Shown piece by piece: positions 17,687-25,756 of a DNA stretch of 64,000 nucleotides. Source of the stretch: Pseudoalteromonas carrageenovora IAM 12662 (GTDB taxonomy: Bacteria > Pseudomonadota > Gammaproteobacteria > Enterobacterales > Alteromonadaceae); assembly GCF_900239935.1 (NCBI RefSeq), contig NZ_LT965928.1, positions 3,491,520 through 3,555,519 of the forward strand, read 5' to 3'. The notes below the pieces were generated by a model that worked only from the letters and a program-made list of their open reading frames with translations, had not been told where the DNA came from and did no database searches. Made by a program: the position numbers and the translations under genes. How positions within the stretch are numbered: the stretch's first letter is position 1; each line of letters begins with the position of its first letter.

Positions 17687-18241
17687 ATGCATGACGAATT
17701 AAAACAAAGTTATCAAAATATTATTACCGCTGTAGGCGAAGATGCTAATCGTGAAGGTTTACTAGACACACCAAAACGCGCAGCAAAAGCGATGGAATAC
17801 TTAACTAAAGGCTATCGTCAAACGCTTGATGAAATTACTAACAATGCGGTATTTACCTCTGACGCTGATGACATGGTGCTTGTGCAGGATATAGAGCTTT
17901 ACTCTATGTGTGAACATCATTTATTGCCATTTATTGGTCGCTGCCATATTGCTTATATTCCAGATGGCAAAGTACTTGGTTTATCTAAATTTGCGCGTAT
18001 TGTTGATATGTTTGCTCGTCGCTTTCAAATTCAAGAGCAGCTTACTCATCAAATTGCTAAGGCAGTTGAAGAAGTTACTGGTGCTAAAGGCGTGGGTGTT
18101 ATTGTTGAAGCTAAACACATGTGCATGATGATGCGCGGTGTAGAGAAGCAAAATTCAAGCATGCGTACCTCTGTAATGCTGGGTAACTTTAGAAGCGACT
18201 CTAAAACACGCAACGAGTTTTTACAGCTTATTAAGGGCTAA
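17687..18241 (+). CDS. folE: GTP cyclohydrolase I (type IA)
   Basis: A 184-residue GTP cyclohydrolase I, forming dihydroneopterin triphosphate from GTP. Zinc ligands are seen in [14 protein letters not shown] and in [11 protein letters not shown], and [17 protein letters not shown] is the conserved central block. The type IA fold is complete. It sits between folM and folX with gaps of 22 and 2 bases, indicating a single transcript devoted to monapterin rather than only to folate. A separate folate-dedicated copy might exist elsewhere, which cannot be seen here. Confidence 0.96.
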   Translation: MHDELKQSYQNIITAVGEDANREGLLDTPKRAAKAMEYLTKGYRQTLDEITNNAVFTSDADDMVLVQDIELYSMCEHHLLPFIGRCHIAYIPDGKVLGLSKFARIVDMFARRFQIQEQLTHQIAKAVEEVTGAKGVGVIVEAKHMCMMMRGVEKQNSSMRTSVMLGNFRSDSKTRNEFLQLIKG

Positions 18242-18243
18242 TT

Positions 18244-18600
18244 ATGGCTAACGCAATTATTAACGTAACTAACTTACGCTTGCGTACATTTATTGGCTTT
18301 AACCCTGATGAACGTGAAAAAAAGCAAGATGTGGTGATCAACTTAGAGATCCATTATCCTGCTGACGATGCGTGTAAAACTGATGAGGTAGAGCAAGCAC
18401 TTAACTATAAAGTGATCACCAAAGAGGTGATTAACTTAGTAGAGCAAGGGCACTTTTTACTACTAGAAAAGCTCGTTGCGGAAATACTTGCTGTTTGCCA
18501 CAAACACCCAAGCGTACATTACGCCAAAGCACGTGTAGATAAGCCACACGCACTGCGTTTTGCCGATTCGGTGTCACTTACGCTTGATTGGGTAAAATAA
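18244..18600 (+). CDS. folX: FolX, dihydroneopterin triphosphate 2'-epimerase
   Basis: A 118-residue T-fold protein of the FolB/FolX family. LRLRTFIGFNPDEREKKQDVVINLEI and YKVITKEVINLVEQGHFLLLEKLVAEIL are family blocks, with the conserved Glu and Lys (VDKPHALRFADSV) for pterin binding. FolX is favoured over FolB (aldolase) because of the GFNPDER segment and the folM-folE neighbours. It would epimerise dihydroneopterin triphosphate to the monapterin form. It starts 2 bases after the folE stop. Confidence 0.9.
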   Translation: MANAIINVTNLRLRTFIGFNPDEREKKQDVVINLEIHYPADDACKTDEVEQALNYKVITKEVINLVEQGHFLLLEKLVAEILAVCHKHPSVHYAKARVDKPHALRFADSVSLTLDWVK

Positions 18601-18602
18601 CA

Positions 18603-19037
18603 TTAAATTATTTTATCTATACCTATGGCAAGGGCAATAACCGCTAAGTAGCGTGCGCCTTTGCCAAGTGTTACTAGTAATAAAAACACACTAAAACGTA
18701 CTTTAAATATGCCTCCAATCACCGTGAGCGGGTCGCCCACAATAGGTAGCCATGCAAAAAACAAACTATACACACCGTATTTATTAAACTGATCTTGCGC
18801 CTTTTCAAGCCCCTGCGCTGATACCGGAAACCATTTTTTATTTTTAAAGCGTAATACTTGCGTACCCAACCAATAATTCACACAACTGCCCAATACATTA
18901 CCAAGCGTAGCTGCACACCATAAAAGCCAAATGTTTACTTTTGCTTGGGTAATCATCGTTATTAAAACAACTTCTGAAGAGCTTGGTAATAAAGTGGCCG
19001 ATATAAACGCACTAATAAACAAAGTTAAATAAAGCAT
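18603..19037 (-). CDS. yqaA: YqaA-family (DedA superfamily) membrane protein
   Basis: A 144-residue inner-membrane protein with four to five hydrophobic segments. The SNARE-associated/DedA signature is present: LLPSSSEVVLI at the N-terminus, ATLGNVLGSCVNYWLG, and FFAWLPIVGDPLTVIGGIFKV. YqaA proteins are related to the DedA lipid-flippase family, and their own role is not established. AAGGG precedes the ATG. It converges on folX with only two bases between the stop codons. Confidence 0.85.
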   Translation of the reverse strand: MLYLTLFISAFISATLLPSSSEVVLITMITQAKVNIWLLWCAATLGNVLGSCVNYWLGTQVLRFKNKKWFPVSAQGLEKAQDQFNKYGVYSLFFAWLPIVGDPLTVIGGIFKVRFSVFLLLVTLGKGARYLAVIALAIGIDKII

Positions 19038-19055
19038 AAGGCCCTTAGGCTAAAC

Positions 19056-19083
19056 GTAAAAACCCAGCTTATAGCTGGGTTTA
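19056..19083 (-). terminator. minus-strand terminator after the DUF4870 gene
   Basis: AAACCCAGCT (19060-19069) pairs with AGCTGGGTTT (19073-19082). On the minus strand it runs into TTTTTAC. It lies 20 bases past the DUF4870 stop and upstream of yqaA, which therefore needs its own promoter. Confidence 0.85.
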
Positions 19084-19102
19084 CAGGATAATAGCTAACG
19101 CT

Positions 19103-19468
19103 TTATTTTATCAAATTTAAGCTAAACGGATAGTTAAACTCCCTACCTTCGTTGGCTTTAATACTTGCTAAAACAACCATTATAAAAGAAAAGATAGCCA
19201 CTAAAGGTAGCAAAACTAAGCCTATTACGGCAAAGACTAGTAAAAAACATACAAAGTAAGCTATAGCCATAGTAATTTGAAAATTTAGCGATTTTTTACC
19301 GTGTAAGTCTACTATTGGCATTTCATCTTTTTTAATTAGCCATATAACTAATGGCCCAAGTATAGAGCCAAACGGGATCACAAACCCAGCTACGGCGCTT
19401 AAATGACAGAGCATAGCCCATGTTCTATCATCTTTATTAACTGGTTCAACCTGTTGATTTTCTTGCAT
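19103..19468 (-). CDS. DUF4870 membrane protein
   Basis: A 121-residue protein with three to four membrane helices of the DUF4870 type: DDRTWAMLCHLSAVAGFVIPFGSILGP first, then IWLIKKDEMPIVDLHGKKSLNFQIT, and a C-terminal NEGREFNYPFSLNLI. The function is unknown. Distant similarity to Tic20-like membrane proteins has been noted for the family. AAGGAGAG precedes the ATG. The gene is divergent from the spondin-domain gene and shares with it a 180-base intergenic region holding a TGATATT/AATATCA dyad (19532-19549). Confidence 0.85.
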   Translation of the reverse strand: MQENQQVEPVNKDDRTWAMLCHLSAVAGFVIPFGSILGPLVIWLIKKDEMPIVDLHGKKSLNFQITMAIAYFVCFLLVFAVIGLVLLPLVAIFSFIMVVLASIKANEGREFNYPFSLNLIK

Positions 19469-19531
19469 AACACTCTCCTTTTTGTTTAATACATACTGCC
19501 TCTTTATTAAGCAGGTGTCTATAAGTGGTGT

Positions 19532-19592
19532 TGATATTGTTAAATATCACGGCCTAAACCTCTGTGATAAAAAAGTGATAACTTTGTGAGAG
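19532..19592 (+). promoter_or_regulatory. dyad plus three 11-bp-spaced direct repeats
   Basis: TGATATT (19532) and AATATCA (ending 19549) form a 7-bp inverted repeat with a four-base spacer. Just downstream, GTGATAA, GTGATAA and GTGAGAG start at 19564, 19575 and 19586, exactly one helical turn (11 bp) apart. OmpR/PhoB-type regulators bind such head-to-tail repeats. The OmpR-type regulator encoded at 21155 is the obvious candidate, which is inference. Confidence 0.55.
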
Positions 19593-19648
19593 TTTCTTGA
19601 GGTGGTTATTCAATACTTAGCCTGAATCATCACTTACAGGAAATAACA

Positions 19649-20350
19649 ATGAAAGCTTCAGCATTTACAATTGCAACTCTTTTAGCAGTAGCTAGCCAAT
19701 CAACTATGGCAGCAGAACTAGACGTTAAAATTACAAACCTTACTAAAGGCCTTTACTTTACGCCGGTACTAATTACAGCACACGACAGCGAAGACAAATT
19801 ATTTGAAGTAGCAACCGAAGCCTCTTCTGCATTACAAGCAATGGCTGAAGGCGGCGATATTTCAGCACTTGTTACTCAGGCATCAGCATCAAGTAGCGAT
19901 ATTGCAGAAAACCCAGCAGCTGGCTTATTAGCCCCTGCAGCGTCAGCAACAGCAGAATTAACAACGACCGATGGCAACGAATACCTATCTGTAACCGCTA
20001 TGCTACTTCCAACGAATGATGGCTTTGTAGGTCTTGATAGCTGGAAAGTCCCAACAGAAGCGGGTACTTATACTGTTTACCTAAATGGCTATGATGCAGG
20101 TACAGAAGCAAATAACGAACTTGTTGTAGAAGGCTCTGGCGCACCGGGTGTTTTAGGTATTCCAGCAGCACCAGGTGCTGATGCAGGTACTGCGGGTACA
20201 GGTGTAACAATGGGCGATACAAATACAATGGTGCACATTCACCCTGGTAGTTTAGGCGATGACGACCTAGAAGGTGGTAATAGTGATTTAAGTAACACTG
20301 TACACAGATGGTTAAACCCAGTTGCAAAATTAACTGTGACGGTTAAATAG
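19649..20350 (+). CDS. secreted spondin-domain protein
   Basis: A 233-residue protein with a signal peptide (residues 1-21, ending MAA) and a Spond_N-like domain over most of its length. Markers are the strand ELDVKITNLTKGLYFTPV, the central MLLPTNDGFVGLDSWKVP, YDAGTEANNE, and a late MVHIHPGSLGDDD segment whose acidic and His residues could bind a metal. The spondin fold is known from extracellular matrix proteins, and bacterial members are of unknown function. It starts an apparent four-gene unit (spondin, spondin lipoprotein, regulator, kinase). AGGAAA precedes the ATG. Confidence 0.85.
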   Translation: MKASAFTIATLLAVASQSTMAAELDVKITNLTKGLYFTPVLITAHDSEDKLFEVATEASSALQAMAEGGDISALVTQASASSSDIAENPAAGLLAPAASATAELTTTDGNEYLSVTAMLLPTNDGFVGLDSWKVPTEAGTYTVYLNGYDAGTEANNELVVEGSGAPGVLGIPAAPGADAGTAGTGVTMGDTNTMVHIHPGSLGDDDLEGGNSDLSNTVHRWLNPVAKLTVTVK

Positions 20351-20361
20351 GAGAGTTAATT

Positions 20362-21096
20362 ATGTCATCTCTTTCTAATTTTAAAAAAAGTGCCCTTATT
20401 TTAATGTTAGCCAGCTCACTAGCTGCATGTGGCGACAACGACAATAGCGACCCGATTGAAGATCAAGAACCTGTAGTTGTTGTTGAACCAGAACCTGTCG
20501 TTTATGAGTTTACTATCACTTTTAGTAACTTAACGGCTGGCCAGCCGCTATCACCCCTGTCTGTGATTGCATTTGATGAAACCCCACCATGGAAATTTGG
20601 TGAGACGGCTTCTGTCGGTTTAGAAATGATTGCAGAAAGCGGCGCTAATGAAGAATACCTTAGCGACGAAAATGCACTTGCTTCAGTCTCGGCTGAAGGC
20701 GGCATTGGTCCTGGCGAAACAACCTCTGTAACTCTCTTAGTTGATGCACAAGATGTTCTTAATTTATCTTTTGCTGCAATGCTTGGGAATACAAATGACG
20801 CTTTTACCGGTCTTAGTTCTGTAGATGTATCAACACTGGAAGTAGGCAGTTCAATATCAAGAACAACGCCAGCTTACGATGCGGGTACGGAAGCGAATAC
20901 AGAAACAGCTGACACTGTGCCGGGGCCCGCTGCTGGCGGCGAAGGGTTTAACGAAATACGCGACGATATTGCCGATATGATCACAATGCATCCAGGTATT
21001 GTGTCTAATCAAGATGGCTTATCAACCTCAGCACTTGGTGCTGAACTGAAGTTTGATAACCCAGTATCAAAAATCGTGATCACTCGTACACAGTAA
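20362..21096 (+). CDS. spondin-domain lipoprotein
   Basis: A 244-residue lipoprotein with a lipobox (SLAAC) near residue 22, an acidic linker rich in Glu and Pro, and a Spond_N-like domain: YEFTITFSNLTAGQPLSPLSV, MLGNTNDAFTGLSSV, YDAGTEANTETAD and ITMHPGI. It is a paralogue of the preceding gene, with the same YDAGTEAN and MxxHPG landmarks. It lies 11 bases downstream with AGGAGA as ribosome binding site. One protein would be released and the other anchored, presumably in the outer membrane. The Asp at position +4 or so after the Cys does not indicate inner-membrane retention with certainty. Confidence 0.85.
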   Translation: MSSLSNFKKSALILMLASSLAACGDNDNSDPIEDQEPVVVVEPEPVVYEFTITFSNLTAGQPLSPLSVIAFDETPPWKFGETASVGLEMIAESGANEEYLSDENALASVSAEGGIGPGETTSVTLLVDAQDVLNLSFAAMLGNTNDAFTGLSSVDVSTLEVGSSISRTTPAYDAGTEANTETADTVPGPAAGGEGFNEIRDDIADMITMHPGIVSNQDGLSTSALGAELKFDNPVSKIVITRTQ

Positions 21097-21109
21097 AACA
21101 GCTTGTAAT

Positions 21110-21142
21110 GGGGAAGTGAGGTGACATGGACGTCCCCTTTTT
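21110..21142 (+). terminator. weak hairpin with T-run between spondin and regulator genes
   Basis: GGGGA (21110-21114) pairs with TCCCC (21133-21137), followed by TTTTT. The stem is only five pairs and the loop long. It may reduce read-through from the spondin genes into the two-component genes. Confidence 0.4.
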
Positions 21143-21154
21143 ACGAGGTAGATC

Positions 21155-21880
21155 ATGCGGCACGAAAAATTATTGGTAGTAGAAGACGACAGAGAAATAG
21201 GGCAATTAATCACAACACAGCTTGCTTCATTAAATTTGCATGTTGATCATGTTGTAAGCGCTGAACTCGCACTAAAAAGAATAGCAAAACAACCTTACGG
21301 GCTTATTTTACTTGATATCAACCTGCCACAAATGGACGGGTTAAGCCTGTGCCGTAAAATTAAAGAGCACTACCCTACTATTTCCGTTATTTTACTTACC
21401 GCGCTCAGTAGCGATATGGACCGTGTAATTGGTCTTGAAATGGGCGCTGATGACTATATTTGTAAACCCTTTTTTGCTCGCGAATTGCAAGCCCGTGTTA
21501 AAACACAATTACGCCACCGCTCACAGCTTCTAGCGATTCAAAATAACGAAAGTGTAAACCCGTGCAACGAAAAAACCTTAAATATAGGCTCACTCAATAT
21601 TGAGTTTAACTCACACCAAGCTTATTTAGACGAACAAGCACTCAACCTCACCGCCACTGAATTTGATTTACTGGTTTATTTTGCCAGACACCCAAACCAT
21701 GTTTTTAGCCGCCAGCAACTGCTCGACAAAGTATGGGGCTATCAACACAGCGGGTACGAGCATACCGTTAACTCACATATAAATAGGTTACGCGCCAAAC
21801 TTGAACTACACCATCAAGCGCCTATTATCGAAACCGTTTGGGGCGTTGGCTACAAACTAAACCCAAGCCAACTTACTTAA
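21155..21880 (+). CDS. OmpR-family response regulator
   Basis: A 241-residue regulator. The receiver domain (about 5-120) has the acidic pair in VEDDRE, phospho-acceptor Asp54 in LLDINLPQMDG, and Lys104 in YICKPFF. The winged-helix DNA-binding domain (about 140-235) shows LTATEFDLLVYFARHPNHVFSRQQLLDKVWGY (motif region near 170-200) and HINRLRAKLE as recognition helix. GAGG precedes the ATG. It is followed by its kinase after 10 bases. The three 11-bp-spaced repeats upstream of the spondin genes are plausible binding sites. Confidence 0.94.
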   Translation: MRHEKLLVVEDDREIGQLITTQLASLNLHVDHVVSAELALKRIAKQPYGLILLDINLPQMDGLSLCRKIKEHYPTISVILLTALSSDMDRVIGLEMGADDYICKPFFARELQARVKTQLRHRSQLLAIQNNESVNPCNEKTLNIGSLNIEFNSHQAYLDEQALNLTATEFDLLVYFARHPNHVFSRQQLLDKVWGYQHSGYEHTVNSHINRLRAKLELHHQAPIIETVWGVGYKLNPSQLT

Positions 21881-21890
21881 GAGCCTTATT

Positions 21891-23375
21891 ATGAACCTAT
21901 CTTTGTATCAAAAATTAGCGGTGTCGTTGGTTGTTATATTTTGTTTTATTTGCGCACTAGTTTACAGCTGGAGTAAACAACTAGAGCTCACCTCAAAGCA
22001 TCATGGCGAGCAAAACCTGCACTTAGCCCTTGCTGAGCATTTAGTACAAGATAACCCATTAATAAAAGAAGGTGTATACGACTACGCAGCCCTAGAAAAC
22101 CTATTTCATACCTTAATGTTATTAGGCCCCGCATTTGAGTTTTATTTTGTAGATGAAAACGGAAAAATCCTCACTTACTCAGCAGAGCCTGGTAAAGTTA
22201 AACGTACTCATATTAATTTAGCACCCTTAAAAAAGCTGATTAACAACCCAGATGCAGCACCAATTTATGGAGATAACCCAAGAAATAAAGCGCAGCAAAA
22301 AATATTCTCCGTAGCGCCTGTATTTAATAACGATAAGTTGCAAGGATACTTATATGTAATTATTGGGGGCGAAGCTTACGACACATCTTTAAACACAATT
22401 AAAAATAATGACAAGCTATGGCTAGCTGCTTTATGGCTTGGATCAGCACTTGTATTTTTACTGATTGCAATGCTTATTTTACTGCGTTTTTTTACCAACC
22501 CTATTCAACGATTGGCGCGGGATGTAAGTAAAATTGAAGCGGCTAATTACAGTATTACCGATACAAAGCTCAGTAACTATTCAACACAAAAAAGCAACGA
22601 AGTGCACAGTTTAGGCCGAAGCATTCAAGCTATGGTTACTCGTATTGACGAGCAATTTAAAGAACTTGAGCAAAGCGATAAACAGCGCAAAGAGCTTCTT
22701 ACCCATTTATCGCACGACTTACGTACGCCTCTTGCCTCTTTGCAGGGATTCTTAGAAGTGCTTAATCAGTCAGGCGCACAGTTAAGCGCTAAAGAACAAC
22801 GAGAGTACTTGCATGTTTCACTTAATAACTGCGATCAACTTAAACAGCTTATTGAGCAAATTTTTGAGCTTGCCCATTTAGAAAATGGCGAAATAAGCAT
22901 ACACAAAGAAACCTTTAATTTAGGTGAGCTTATTTACGATTGCATTGCTAAGTTTTCTCTTACCGCTGAGAAAAAAGGCCTTAACTTAACAGTAGAGCCG
23001 GCAATTTGCGACTTTCCTGTTGTAGCCGATATTGCAAAACTTGAGCGTGTGTTGAGTAATTTAATTGATAATGCAATAAGGCACACACCTAAAGGCGGCA
23101 GTATAGCTGTACACGTTAAGCGCATTGATCAGAAGCAATTATTTGTGCAGGTTTCTGATACTGGTGTGGGAATTAAGCATGATGAGCTAAACGCTATTTT
23201 TAATCCGCATTATCAGGCTTCAAACTCACATAACGAAGGGCGACAACAAGGTGGCTTAGGACTTGCTATTTGTAAGGGCCTATTAAAACTTATGGACAGC
23301 GAAATAAATGTACAAAGTGAGCTGGGCAAAGGCACTATGTTTAGCTTTAACTTGCCACAAAAAATAAAGGTATAG
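21891..23375 (+). CDS. membrane sensor histidine kinase
   Basis: A 494-residue kinase. TM1 is near 8-25, followed by a periplasmic sensor region (about 30-175) and TM2 (about 182-203). HAMP comes next (about 205-258). HisKA carries His275 in LSHDLRTPLASLQGF. The HATPase has ERVLSNLIDNAIRHT, SDTGVGI and GGLGLAICKGLL. It lacks a receiver and is the evident partner of the regulator just upstream. The sensor region has no recognisable named domain, so the signal is unknown. Its stop codon lies inside the downstream terminator stem. Confidence 0.92.
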   Translation: MNLSLYQKLAVSLVVIFCFICALVYSWSKQLELTSKHHGEQNLHLALAEHLVQDNPLIKEGVYDYAALENLFHTLMLLGPAFEFYFVDENGKILTYSAEPGKVKRTHINLAPLKKLINNPDAAPIYGDNPRNKAQQKIFSVAPVFNNDKLQGYLYVIIGGEAYDTSLNTIKNNDKLWLAALWLGSALVFLLIAMLILLRFFTNPIQRLARDVSKIEAANYSITDTKLSNYSTQKSNEVHSLGRSIQAMVTRIDEQFKELEQSDKQRKELLTHLSHDLRTPLASLQGFLEVLNQSGAQLSAKEQREYLHVSLNNCDQLKQLIEQIFELAHLENGEISIHKETFNLGELIYDCIAKFSLTAEKKGLNLTVEPAICDFPVVADIAKLERVLSNLIDNAIRHTPKGGSIAVHVKRIDQKQLFVQVSDTGVGIKHDELNAIFNPHYQASNSHNEGRQQGGLGLAICKGLLKLMDSEINVQSELGKGTMFSFNLPQKIKV

Positions 23376-23392
23376 CCGTTGGCTATACCTTT
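23366..23392. terminator. bidirectional terminator between kinase and ptrB-like gene
   Basis: AAAGGTATAGCC (23366-23377), loop GTT, GGCTATACCTTT (23381-23392). It is a perfect 12-bp stem containing the kinase stop codon. A and T flanks on both sides suit both converging genes. Confidence 0.85.
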
Positions 23393-23430
23393 AAACATTA
23401 CTTAATTTTATTGTAATTAGGGCGGGTCAC

Positions 23431-25623
23431 CTAGTTTTTAATACCTGCTAAATCAAGAATAAAGGCATAATTAAACGCGGTATCTTCTAAGCGCTTAAAG
23501 CGACCTGATGCGCCGCCGTGCCCTGCTTCCATATCTATTTTAAACAGTAGTTTATTATCATCTGTTTTGTAATCACGCAGCTTAGCAACCCATTTAGCTG
23601 GCTCAAAGTATTGAACTTGTGAGTCATGCAAACCGGTTGTCACTAACATATTTGGATATGCTTGCTTAGCTACTTGATCATAAGGCGAGTACGAAAGCAT
23701 ATAGTCGTAGTACTCTTTTTCATTTGGGTTACCCCACTCGCCATACTCATTGGTGGTAAGCGGAATACTGGCATCAAGCATGGTGGTAACTACATCTACA
23801 AACGGTACAGCGGCAACCATGCCTTTATAAAGCTCAGGTGCTTGGTTTGCTACCGCGCCCATTAATAAGCCACCAGCACTACCACCATAAGCAAATATTT
23901 CATCTTTAGCGCCATAGCCTTGTGCCACTAATGATTTAGTTACATCAACAAAATCGTTAAAGGTATTCTTTTTAGTTAGTAATTTACCATCTTCATACCA
24001 AGGGCGACCTAACATTTGCGAGCCGCGTACATGGGCAATAGCATATACAAAACCACGGTCTAGCAAACTTAAGCGCGAGCTAGAAAAAGTAGGATCCATG
24101 GTGGCGCCATACGAGCCATAGCCGTATTGTAGTAATGGGTTTGTGCCATCCTTTTTAAATGCATCTTTACGATAAACTAAGCTTACCGGTACTTTTATAC
24201 CGTCGCGTGCCTCTACAAAAATACGCTCAGACGCATAATTATCAGCATTAAAGTCGCCTAATACAGCCTGCTGCTTCAATAATGTTTTTTCGCCAGTGGC
24301 TAAGTTAACATCGTATGATGAACCCGGTGTCGTCATACTGGTGTAATACACACGCAGTGTATCGCTGTCTAATTCGTTATTACCATATGCGTTAATTGTA
24401 TACGCACTGTCGTTAAAGCTTAGTGGTAACTCTTTGCCTGATTTTAAATTACGCGCAATAAGTGTTGATTGGCCCATTTCGCGCTGTTGGTATACTAAGT
24501 AGTCGTCAAATAACTCTACACCTTCAAGTTTAATACCCTTGCGTGCAGGGATCACACTTTGCCAATTCGCTTTATCACCAGCTTTATCGATATCTACTTT
24601 CATAAGCTGAAAGTTAACGGCATTTAAATTAGTAACAATGTAATAAGTATCACCTAGTTTAGATATGCTGTATTCAAGGTTGGCTTCACGCTCAATAAAA
24701 CGCTTTGGCTTGGCGTTTACATCGTTTGCACTTATCACTGATAAACCCGATGAATCAGTGCTGCTATGCCAAATATAAATTTCTGAGCCATCTTTGCTTT
24801 TGCTCATACCGGTGTAATAACTTGTGTCTGTTTCTTCGTATACAAGCTCGTCATCACTTTGTGGTTTACCAAGCGTATGTCGATAAACTTGATAACCGAG
24901 TAAGGTTTGCGCGTCTTTTTTGATGTAATACACAGTTTTATTATCGTTCGCCCACACAACATTACCGCTGGTGCCTTCAAGCGTGTCTTCTAATAATTTA
25001 CCGGTGCTTAAATCTTTAATTTTTATATTGTAAATACGGCGACTCACCGTATCTTCACCATACGCCATTAAGTTGTCATTTGGGCTTACATCTAAACCAC
25101 TAACCGCAAAGTAGTCATGACCTTTAGCTAATTCATTTACGTCTAAAATAACTTGCTGATCGGTCCCTGCAAAATCGCTACTACGTAAGTAAGTAGTATA
25201 TTCATTATCGCCGCGAGTTTGTGACGAGTAATAGTACTGGCCGTCTTTTACTGGAACAGAATCATCATCTTTTTGGATTCGCCCTTTAAGCTCTTCAAAC
25301 AAACTACTTTGCAGTGTTTTAGTATGTGCAAGCATGGTATCTGTGTAGATATTTTCAGCCTCAAGGTAACTAATAACTTCTGGCGCTTTGCGCTCGTCAT
25401 CACGTAGCCAGTAGTAGTCATCAATACGCGTGTCGCCATGAATAGTCATTTCGTGAGGTACTTTTTTAGCGATAGGTGCAACTGCGCTAACTTTTTTTTC
25501 CACTTGCTGTGTTTGCACAGTGTTTGTATTTGAAGTGTCGTTAGATGTACTTTGTGGAGCCTTATTACAACCAGCTAAAACAGCTAGTGATAATGCGGCT
25601 AGTGTGAATGAAGAACGGAACAT
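23431..25623 (-). CDS. ptrB: oligopeptidase B-like S9 peptidase, lipid-anchored
   Basis: A 730-residue prolyl-oligopeptidase-family serine peptidase. A seven-bladed propeller domain covers about residues 60-450, and the alpha/beta-hydrolase domain follows with the nucleophile in YGGSAGGLLMG, the acid in TTGLHDSQVQYFEP and the His in MEAGHGGASGRF, all intact. ITTNEYGEWGNP-like segments match oligopeptidase B, which cleaves short peptides after Lys/Arg. Unlike the cytosolic E. coli enzyme, it begins with a lipoprotein signal (LAVLAGC, Cys near residue 19), so it should act in the periplasm. Its specificity is inferred. Confidence 0.88.
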   Translation of the reverse strand: MFRSSFTLAALSLAVLAGCNKAPQSTSNDTSNTNTVQTQQVEKKVSAVAPIAKKVPHEMTIHGDTRIDDYYWLRDDERKAPEVISYLEAENIYTDTMLAHTKTLQSSLFEELKGRIQKDDDSVPVKDGQYYYSSQTRGDNEYTTYLRSSDFAGTDQQVILDVNELAKGHDYFAVSGLDVSPNDNLMAYGEDTVSRRIYNIKIKDLSTGKLLEDTLEGTSGNVVWANDNKTVYYIKKDAQTLLGYQVYRHTLGKPQSDDELVYEETDTSYYTGMSKSKDGSEIYIWHSSTDSSGLSVISANDVNAKPKRFIEREANLEYSISKLGDTYYIVTNLNAVNFQLMKVDIDKAGDKANWQSVIPARKGIKLEGVELFDDYLVYQQREMGQSTLIARNLKSGKELPLSFNDSAYTINAYGNNELDSDTLRVYYTSMTTPGSSYDVNLATGEKTLLKQQAVLGDFNADNYASERIFVEARDGIKVPVSLVYRKDAFKKDGTNPLLQYGYGSYGATMDPTFSSSRLSLLDRGFVYAIAHVRGSQMLGRPWYEDGKLLTKKNTFNDFVDVTKSLVAQGYGAKDEIFAYGGSAGGLLMGAVANQAPELYKGMVAAVPFVDVVTTMLDASIPLTTNEYGEWGNPNEKEYYDYMLSYSPYDQVAKQAYPNMLVTTGLHDSQVQYFEPAKWVAKLRDYKTDDNKLLFKIDMEAGHGGASGRFKRLEDTAFNYAFILDLAGIKN

Positions 25624-25710
25624 TTGTAAATCTCAGTCGTTGTTATTATTGGTAGTATTAAATATACCTAATAATAAAGCGCGGTGTGATTTAGTTTGTG
25701 AAGCTATGTA

Positions 25711-25735
25711 AAAAGGGAGCCGAAGCTCCCTTTTA
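25711..25735 (-). terminator. minus-strand terminator after the subtilase gene
   Basis: AAAAGGGAGC (25711-25720), loop CGAA, GCTCCCTTTT (25725-25734). It is read on the minus strand 22 bases after the stop. Confidence 0.9.
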
Positions 25736-25756
25736 AATAACTAATTAGTTATTAAA

